Part shown: in pieces, positions 58,293 to 64,000 of the stretch
Numbering within the stretch: the first letter of the stretch is position 1
Layout: each line of letters begins with the position of its first letter
Assembly: GCA_017621845.1 (NCBI GenBank)
Contig: JAGASI010000014.1
Coordinates: forward strand, 62,001-126,000
Reading direction: 5' to 3'
DNA length: 64,000 nucleotides
Source of the DNA: Muribaculaceae bacterium
GTDB lineage: Bacteria > Bacteroidota > Bacteroidia > Bacteroidales > Muribaculaceae
Program-made: the position numbers and the translations under genes
Notes under the pieces: model-generated
Seen by the model: the letters and a program-made list of their open reading frames with translations, nothing else
What the model was told of the DNA's origin: nothing
Databases searched by the model: none

Positions 58293-58321
58293 CACATTAA
58301 TACAATCTAACATCTATCGTT

Positions 58322-59635
58322 ATGAAACAGATAATCACGAATCTGGTGTTGATGGCATTATTATTAACCGGGTGTACAAGTGAACCCGAGCCGATAATGC
58401 CTGTTAACCAACAAGATTTTAGTAAATCCCGTATTAGGAGCAAGGAAGAGGCTACGACTTTGGCTTGCAGTATAAAAAGTCAGTTTATGTCAGATAAGTC
58501 GCGCGCATCGGTTCGGGTTGAATCTGTGGATGCCATTTTGTCCAACCAATCTCGAAGCGGGTTATCTGACACACTTATATATGTCGTAAATTTTGCTGAT
58601 AACCAAGGTTATGCATTAATTTCAGCACCAAGATGTGTAGAGCCAATATTGGCAGTTACCGAGTCAGGCAGTCTCAATGATAGCAAGTCGGATATTGGAG
58701 TCGCCCAATATGTTTCAGCCGCAAAAGAATATATTGGAGGAAAGATTAATCTGGATTCATTGACAACCCCGGTTATTCCGTCGGTGCCTAAACAATATTC
58801 TGAATGGATTACAGATACATTAATCTATAGAGAAATTCCAACAAAAATTGATATGAAATGGGGGCAAGAAAGTATTTATGGAAAGTATTGCCCTAAATCT
58901 CTTGATTGGCCATACGAAGGTGTAACCGGATGTGGTCCAACGGCAATAGCTATGGTTATGTCATACTTTGAGTATCCCCAATCAATAGTTAAATCATTTG
59001 ACGGTAGTAATGAAACCATTAACCTTAATTGGACCGAGATTAAAAAACATAGTATTCTATGTCAAAACTGCCATATAAATTATTTAGGTGAACGTATATG
59101 CTATGCGACAAAGGATGCTCACGACCAAATAGGACTGTTAATGAGAGAAATTGGAGAACGTGCAGGCGCCTTATACAATAAACCATATTATACGACTGAA
59201 AACGGAGAAACAGTAGTTCATTATGGAACTTCAACAACAGTCAATGGCAATAGATCCGCGTTATCATATTACGGCTTCAATACTACGTTATATCAAAACT
59301 ATTCGCGAGCAATATCTAATTTTGATGAATCCAATGTTATGATTGTCTTTGGTACTGCACATGTCTTTATCGTGGATGGTATTTATCGTCTAAGAAGTCA
59401 AATCACAGAGCGGATATGGGAAGAGTTTAAAATAAAACCAATATCTGAAGAAATTATATCAACGACCGATATAGACCTCGTCCATGTAAACTGGGGCTAC
59501 GATGGACGTCATAACGGCATGTATAACAATGGCGTTTTTGACATGGCCAATTGTAAGAAACTTGATGATCCTAAGGATCAGATGGATGTATTGAAGTCAT
59601 ATACCTTTGATTGTTGTTTGCTTGTAAGTAGATAA
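58322..59635 (+). CDS. C10 family cysteine peptidase (streptopain-like) lipoprotein
   Basis: 437 residues. Lipobox LLTGC (Cys18) then an acidic stretch (SEPEP) that fits surface export in Bacteroidetes. Residues about 35-145 are a propeptide of the C10/Spi type (YVVNFADNQGYALISAPR). Catalytic Cys204 sits in VTGCGPTAIAMVM and His347 in GTAHVFIVDG; a Trp motif HVNWGYDG follows. A secreted papain-like protease active on host or dietary proteins, or on competitors. The serpin gene begins 37 nt downstream. Confidence 0.88.
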   Translation: MKQIITNLVLMALLLTGCTSEPEPIMPVNQQDFSKSRIRSKEEATTLACSIKSQFMSDKSRASVRVESVDAILSNQSRSGLSDTLIYVVNFADNQGYALISAPRCVEPILAVTESGSLNDSKSDIGVAQYVSAAKEYIGGKINLDSLTTPVIPSVPKQYSEWITDTLIYREIPTKIDMKWGQESIYGKYCPKSLDWPYEGVTGCGPTAIAMVMSYFEYPQSIVKSFDGSNETINLNWTEIKKHSILCQNCHINYLGERICYATKDAHDQIGLLMREIGERAGALYNKPYYTTENGETVVHYGTSTTVNGNRSALSYYGFNTTLYQNYSRAISNFDESNVMIVFGTAHVFIVDGIYRLRSQITERIWEEFKIKPISEEIISTTDIDLVHVNWGYDGRHNGMYNNGVFDMANCKKLDDPKDQMDVLKSYTFDCCLLVSR

Positions 59636-59672
59636 GTAACTCTAAACTATAAATTCAATAAATATTAATCGT

Positions 59673-60938
59673 ATGAAAAAGTATTTTTATCTCCTCGCTA
59701 CGTTGCCGCTGACTATGGCAATGGTAGCATGTCAGTCTGACTCAGAGCCGGGTCAGGGTGACGAGAATAAGACAGAGGTTGTAGATAAAACCCCGGCCAA
59801 AATAATTCAGCTGAACAAAAAGGAAACAGATCTTGTCACTGCTCAAAACAACGCCGCATTAAAGATTTTCAATGCGTTTCTTGCCGAAAACCAAGGTGAG
59901 GAATATAATATGTGCGTCTCTCCCCTATCCATAGAGATGGTAATATCCATGCTTGCCAACGGTGCTGATGCCGAGACTGTTAACCGCACTCTCGATCTCT
60001 TTGAGGTAAACAACTTGGATGAACTTAACACCTTCAACAACCGTCTGATGACCGAATTGCCTCAGGTTCAGCCCAATTTGGCTAAACTATCATTTAACAA
60101 TGGCCTGTGGGTAAACACGTTGTACAGCCTGACTAACGATTTTAAATCGACATTGTCATCTACTTATACGGTTGATGTCTTCGATGCCGATTTCAGCAAA
60201 AATGACATTCGTTCACTAATTAATAACTGGGTGAACGCCAAGACAAACGGATTGATACCCAAGATAAGCGACCTGCCGGTTAACAGCGGTTTCCCTCTGA
60301 TGATGGCTAACGCGTTATACATGGAAGCTAAGTTTGACATACCGTTTGATGAAAAAGCTACTGAAAAAGTTGACTTCTTTAACGCCAACAACGAAAAACT
60401 TGGCAAGGTTAAAATGATGTCTAACTGTGGTATGTATAATTACACTGCCGACCAAGACTTTGATGCTGTAAAGATGACCTACGGCAACAACGGCTTTGAA
60501 ATGTGGGCTATTTTGCCTCATCAGGGCATATCAGTATCAGCCGTTGCTGATAAGTTGTCAACACGCGGCATTGACTACCTTGCGCAAGAAGCCAAAGAAG
60601 GATACCTGAGTGTGAAGTTGCCGCGATTTGAGACCGGTAATTCTTACTGTATAACCGACCTGATGGAATCTTTTGGTCTGAAATATAACGAAAAGACACT
60701 TGGCGGAATCAGTAATTCCCCGCAATTTGACTTTGAAATAAACCATGCTACACATCTCCAAATGTCCGAGACAGGAGTAAAAGCCGCCGCTGTAACCAAC
60801 AACGAAACATATTGGGCTAACGAGCCAACTCCTGTAGCCAAATTTAATTTTGACCATCCGTTCATATACGTTATCCGCGAGGTATCAACAGGCGTAGTAC
60901 TCTTTACCGGCATATATGCAACACCTACTGAAGAATAA
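59673..60938 (+). CDS. Serpin lipoprotein
   Basis: 421 residues. Signal with Cys20 (MVAC) followed by SDSEPGQGDEN, a surface-lipoprotein-like start. Residues 45-421 are a full serpin. The reactive-centre hinge ETGVKAAAVT (366-375) keeps the small-residue run needed for loop insertion, although P14 is Val rather than Thr/Ser. C-terminal FNFDHPFIYVIRE is the family signature. Likely partner or guard of the C10 peptidase just upstream, since some serpins inhibit papain-like enzymes. The scissile bond appears to lie near YWAN, not predictable with certainty. Confidence 0.9.
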   Translation: MKKYFYLLATLPLTMAMVACQSDSEPGQGDENKTEVVDKTPAKIIQLNKKETDLVTAQNNAALKIFNAFLAENQGEEYNMCVSPLSIEMVISMLANGADAETVNRTLDLFEVNNLDELNTFNNRLMTELPQVQPNLAKLSFNNGLWVNTLYSLTNDFKSTLSSTYTVDVFDADFSKNDIRSLINNWVNAKTNGLIPKISDLPVNSGFPLMMANALYMEAKFDIPFDEKATEKVDFFNANNEKLGKVKMMSNCGMYNYTADQDFDAVKMTYGNNGFEMWAILPHQGISVSAVADKLSTRGIDYLAQEAKEGYLSVKLPRFETGNSYCITDLMESFGLKYNEKTLGGISNSPQFDFEINHATHLQMSETGVKAAAVTNNETYWANEPTPVAKFNFDHPFIYVIREVSTGVVLFTGIYATPTEE

Positions 60939-61050
60939 CCATATACGGTAAGCGAACATTTCGGAGACCTTAAGAGGTTGTTATACTACAAACGGCATTT
61001 TTCCGGCTTCTCTAAAAAAGCCGACCATTTATGATAACCTGTTTATAATC

Positions 61051-61087
61051 AGCCCGAGTCATACCCTTAGACTCGGGCTTGTTTTTT
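61051..61087 (+). terminator. Intrinsic terminator of the C10-serpin operon
   Basis: AGCCCGAGTC pairs with GACTCGGGCT around a 9-nt loop and is followed by TGTTTTTT. Confidence 0.92.
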
Positions 61088-61302
61088 AACAATATTGTTC
61101 CATACAATGGAGCAGGTAGAGGTCGGGAGGCCTGAATTGTGGTAGAAGCTTTGCTAATTACAATTTCTGCCTACCCCACAATAAATTATCCTCACCGGTT
61201 ACCACAACCCGGAATAAACCCCGCACTCCTACATGTTTGTCTGCCAATGTTGTCAGAGTGCGTACTTCAGTGCGCGACAGTTTAGTTAATGCTATCGTTT
61301 AT

Positions 61303-61380
61303 CTCCCATCAATGGGCGACATCAATACCACCCCCCCAAAACAGCCCTCCCCCAAGACGACCATAAGGAGAATATAAATC
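61303..61380 (+). repeat. Dispersed intergenic repeat, copy 2
   Basis: Same orientation as 58021-58098. The two copies flank the peptidase-serpin block. Confidence 0.8.
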
Positions 61381-61395
61381 AGGATAGTATACATA

Positions 61396-62046
61396 TTAGA
61401 TGTTAGAACTCATATAATATGTGTAGTCCCATTCATCAATATCAGGCTTATAACCGGAGGCGTCAGGGTCTTTCCCCCGAAGGTCTTCTACATGGGTTTG
61501 ACCTGATATTGTCACCTGGAATACTTCATATTCGTGCTTCCCATAATGGCGTTTCACTATCTCGATTTTGTCGGCGTCTCTGATGAGATAGTCACCTGAA
61601 AACTTTTCGTGCCCCACACGCACCACCGAGTAACGTCCGTCATGTCCGGTGATAAAATATAATTTGGTAGCGATAAGTCCCATGGCTTCATTAAAAGAGC
61701 CTTTTATCTCCATTTCTTTTATCTCTTTACCACTGTATATTTCAATGTCGGGATAAGGCCATAAGTCAAAAACTATTGCTTGCCCCTTGTCATTCTCAAC
61801 TTTCCGATAATTACTATCACATGATGCCACCGGACACATAAGCATTATTATTAAATAGCTTACAGCCAGACAATCGAAGTTGATCAGACCCAATATTAAT
61901 CCCAGTACCAAGATGCCGCCTATAATATATAGTAATGACCCTAATGAATAGCCAAGATATACCAGACCGCCTTCAATGAGTATTATGCCGAATATAATAA
62001 GTCCTATAACCAAAATTGTACATACAACCGAACGAGACTTTTCCAT
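61396..62046 (-). CDS. Hypothetical membrane protein
   Basis: 216 residues from ATG 62046 (MEKSRSVV). The longer frame to 62187 has a Cys/Phe/His-rich start unlike coding sequence. Two to three hydrophobic helices in the first 75 residues (VVCTILVIGLIIFGIILIEG, LGSLLYIIGGILVLGLILGL, then SYLIIMLMCPVASC) precede a ~140-residue soluble beta-rich domain. The last helix ends in VASCDSN, lipobox-like but not N-terminal. No recognised family. It lies 137 nt downstream of the Sel1-like gene. Confidence 0.5.
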   Translation of the reverse strand: MEKSRSVVCTILVIGLIIFGIILIEGGLVYLGYSLGSLLYIIGGILVLGLILGLINFDCLAVSYLIIMLMCPVASCDSNYRKVENDKGQAIVFDLWPYPDIEIYSGKEIKEMEIKGSFNEAMGLIATKLYFITGHDGRYSVVRVGHEKFSGDYLIRDADKIEIVKRHYGKHEYEVFQVTISGQTHVEDLRGKDPDASGYKPDIDEWDYTYYMSSNI

Positions 62047-62183
62047 AATCGCAGTATTAATATTGTAATTTTTAAGAGTATATAGAAGGAGAGAGGAGAA
62101 TGAAGTACATAGAGAGAGAAGAATGTCAAAATGAAGAAAACAGAATGGGTGATTACAATGTGATGATATGTACGTTGGCCATA

Positions 62184-63017
62184 TCATTTGATATTGTAGG
62201 CGCGGTCAAGCCAGTAATGTGCGCGCTCATTGTCAACAGGGACTCCTAAGCCACGTTGATATATCGCGGCAAGACTAAGCATCGAGTCCTTGTTGTTGTT
62301 ATCATTGGCGTCTTTTTCGAGCCATTTTATTGAGCCTATGACGTCTACGGCTTGCCAATAACAACCACCCGAGTAAGTGTCCGCTATATCCTTAGCTATC
62401 GAGGTATAACCAAGGTCATAAATTTTTTCGGCCCACATACGTTCACCATATAAATGTTCAGCTAGCTTCATCATTGCGGGCACAAATCCCATTTCGGCCG
62501 ACCTGATAAGATACTCGGTGCCGGGGTTTTCATAATCATACGACGAAAGCATATAAATGAAGTAGAATACCTCGGGGTCATTCTCGCTTACTCTATCAAG
62601 CAGAGGTTTACGAACCTCTAACATAGATTTAACCACGGTATCATAAGACTCATCCTCGACGACACTGTCACCCCGGGTCAAGAGATAATAAGAATATACA
62701 CCGACGGGGTCACCGGCATCGGCCAGCGTTTTCAACTTATATTCCAAGTTATCATCAAAATTCCAAAAGCATTTGCGGCTAATCCAATATTCTCCGGGAG
62801 CATAACCTTTTTGCATGGCGGCCTCATGGAATTCAAGTTGCATTTTTTTCTCTCCAACAGCACCATAACATATAGCCTGGATACAACACTCTCGCCCTGT
62901 CATAGAAACAGTATCAGCCAATTGGCGGGCTGTATAACGGGTTACCGACTCCTGTGCATTAAGGCTCATAACGCCCAACATGCTCAATAACATAGTAATA
63001 AATTGTAGCTTTTTCAT
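62184..63017 (-). CDS. Exported Sel1-like repeat protein
   Basis: 277 residues. Signal peptide LQFITMLLSMLGVMSLNAQ. Several Sel1-type TPR units are visible (YLIRSAEMGFVPAMMKLAEH; SLAAIYQRGLGVPVDNERAH). Sel1 proteins are scaffolds in envelope signalling or secretion. A reversed -7 element CAAATATA stands at 63087-63094. Confidence 0.7.
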   Translation of the reverse strand: MKKLQFITMLLSMLGVMSLNAQESVTRYTARQLADTVSMTGRECCIQAICYGAVGEKKMQLEFHEAAMQKGYAPGEYWISRKCFWNFDDNLEYKLKTLADAGDPVGVYSYYLLTRGDSVVEDESYDTVVKSMLEVRKPLLDRVSENDPEVFYFIYMLSSYDYENPGTEYLIRSAEMGFVPAMMKLAEHLYGERMWAEKIYDLGYTSIAKDIADTYSGGCYWQAVDVIGSIKWLEKDANDNNNKDSMLSLAAIYQRGLGVPVDNERAHYWLDRAYNIK

Positions 63018-63086
63018 TTTAAATATATAATTTTACAAGGTTGATTATTTATGCTCTATCATCACACGTTCCTGATGATTACGCTG

Positions 63087-63094
63087 CAAATATA
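63087..63094 (-). promoter_or_regulatory. -7 element for the Sel1-like gene
   Basis: CAAATATA, an exact reversed TAnnTTTG, about 70 nt before the ATG at 63017. No convincing -33. Confidence 0.4.
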
Positions 63095-63252
63095 TAACCA
63101 CCTGACAACCAATACCTAAAATACAAATCTTATTATTCGGTATATATAGCTTATTAATTAACCATATAATTAATAGTGCCTATATTAATCACACAATCAT
63201 CTCATAATAAACCAATTACAAGCGCCCCACAATTGCACATAAGTTTATCACC

Positions 63253-64000
63253 ATGGTATCAAGATATATCCATATAGTCCTGACGCTGGCTATTTTTACC
63301 ATAGCCACACCCGGTTGCCGACAAGAGCCCAAAGCAATCGAGACTGAGTCTCGCGAGCAAATATCCTCGACAGGAACGGTTACCTCGATCAATCCCTCAG
63401 AAGACCAACTGCTGTTAGGTATGATGCAGTCCTATTTTCTGGCATACAATCCCACTACAGATGTAAAACTGTCATACTCCCTACCCCAATATCTGTCAGA
63501 CAAAAAATGCTATGTCGTATATAAGCTCTCGGACAACGAATACCTTATCGGTAAGCGTGACTCGGGTATCACTTATCTGCAATATCCCGACACTACGGTT
63601 GACGGAATGTTTCAATATTCCAAGGTTGTCACATTAAGCTCCAACAATGATTCAAAGCCTTACCGGGGTACACATTTCTCTTTATACTGTCTCACTTCCT
63701 CAGCCTGCGGGACATTGTTGGCCGGAACTTCCAACGGTTTATTAATAATCTCGCCAGAGGACATTGAGGCAATACGTCAGGCCCCGGCTCAAACGACATA
63801 TAAAATACATTATCATCCCGAGCTCAAGCCCTATCGCGACAACCACAAACAACATGCCATCGAAGATATAATTGCCAATGACGATTACAAGCGTTTTATA
63901 ATTATCACCGATAATGGTCTTTTCAGGCTTGAATACAATGATGACGGCTTCAATCACACCGTAATACTCGATGGAGAATTACCCGAGTCAATATCCCCCG
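63253..64000 (+). CDS. Lipoprotein gene, cut by the window end
   Basis: Open from ATG 63253 to the last base (249 codons, no stop). The N-terminus is a signal with lipobox-like PGC (LTLAIFTIATPGCRQEPK). Later text such as TLLAGTSNGLLIISPEDI and RFIIITDNGLFRLEYNDDG looks like blades of a beta-propeller, as in the sensor region of Bacteroidetes hybrid two-component proteins, but the family cannot be fixed from a fragment. Confidence 0.65.
   Translation, partial: MVSRYIHIVLTLAIFTIATPGCRQEPKAIETESREQISSTGTVTSINPSEDQLLLGMMQSYFLAYNPTTDVKLSYSLPQYLSDKKCYVVYKLSDNEYLIGKRDSGITYLQYPDTTVDGMFQYSKVVTLSSNNDSKPYRGTHFSLYCLTSSACGTLLAGTSNGLLIISPEDIEAIRQAPAQTTYKIHYHPELKPYRDNHKQHAIEDIIANDDYKRFIIITDNGLFRLEYNDDGFNHTVILDGELPESISP

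Larger units (their letters stand above)
57788..58321. other. Divergent intergenic region phosphatase / C10 peptidase
   Basis: 534 bp, AT-rich. It holds the phosphatase promoter (57833-57840), one copy of an ~80-bp dispersed repeat (58021-58098) and the C10 promoter (58261-58292). No tRNA or reading frame is supported. Confidence 0.6.
60939..61395. other. Convergent intergenic region after the serpin
   Basis: 457 bp. Holds the serpin terminator (61051-61087), an imperfect hairpin (about 61136-61181, ATTGTGGTAG with CTACCCCACAAT) and the second copy of the dispersed repeat (61303-61380). Nothing coding is supported. Confidence 0.6.

Overview
The window looks like a chromosomal segment of a gut Bacteroidales, most likely Muribaculaceae. 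This rests on the genes present: rpmB-rpmG-DUF4295, a eukaryote-type GT3 glycogen synthase beside a DUF3417-type GT35 phosphorylase, DUF4924, a LysM/periplasmic-binding protein, a C10 peptidase, and DUF6443-type Rhs. It also rests on promoters of the Bacteroidetes form TAnnTTTG with TTG/TTTG about 20 bp upstream. No rRNA, tRNA, CRISPR array or complete insertion sequence was seen.

Layout. 0.2-5.2 kb (+): UDP-glucose dehydrogenase, a GT2 glycosyltransferase, DUF4924, and an exported leucine-rich-repeat/transglutaminase-like protein. 5.4-9.5 kb (-): ClpB, a DUF6155-like protein and a HigB/HigA-type toxin-antitoxin pair. 9.7-16.9 kb (-): a tight rsgA-uvrB-ygiQ-S9 peptidase run. 17-21 kb: a small winged-helix protein (+), then on the minus strand an outer-membrane barrel with a LysM/periplasmic-binding protein, and the rpmB-rpmG-DUF4295 operon. 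21.2-24.8 kb (-): patatin, GH13 amylase and PRPP synthetase. 37.8-42.2 kb (+): glycogen synthase and phosphorylase. 42.2-52 kb: a TPR lipoprotein-like protein (-), then on the plus strand a PMT/ArnT-like membrane protein, ftsY-rimO, and an SGNH-SGNH-MBOAT O-acylation set. 52.2-56.5 kb: a DUF6291-like ORF overlapping an antisense DUF2284 gene, pyrK-pyrD and a MATE exporter. 56.4-64 kb: a small exported protein, a class A acid phosphatase, a C10 cysteine peptidase followed by a serpin, two exported or membrane proteins, and the start of a lipoprotein gene cut by the window end.

The most unusual region is 25.2-37.7 kb. A three-gene operon encodes an exported SpvB/TcB-like protein, a protein with a T9SS-like tail, and a DUF6443 Rhs protein (TcC-like) ending in a HExxH metallopeptidase tip. 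It is followed by three orphan cassettes. Each orphan carries a short copy of an export leader joined directly to the last 80-95 codons of the Rhs core. The second and third encode new tips (HExxH and JAMM/JAB-like), each with an exported candidate immunity gene. The fourth is frameshifted and has lost its tip. The leader-core junctions fall at two sites, one of them a short GGTACACCTC-like match shared by leader and core. The core copies are nearly identical and GC-rich, while tips and immunity genes are strongly AT-rich. I read this as an exported Tc/Rhs-like polymorphic toxin locus with a store of exchangeable, possibly self-expressed mini-toxins. The family assignments and motifs are visible in the sequence; delivery route, toxicity and immunity are inference.
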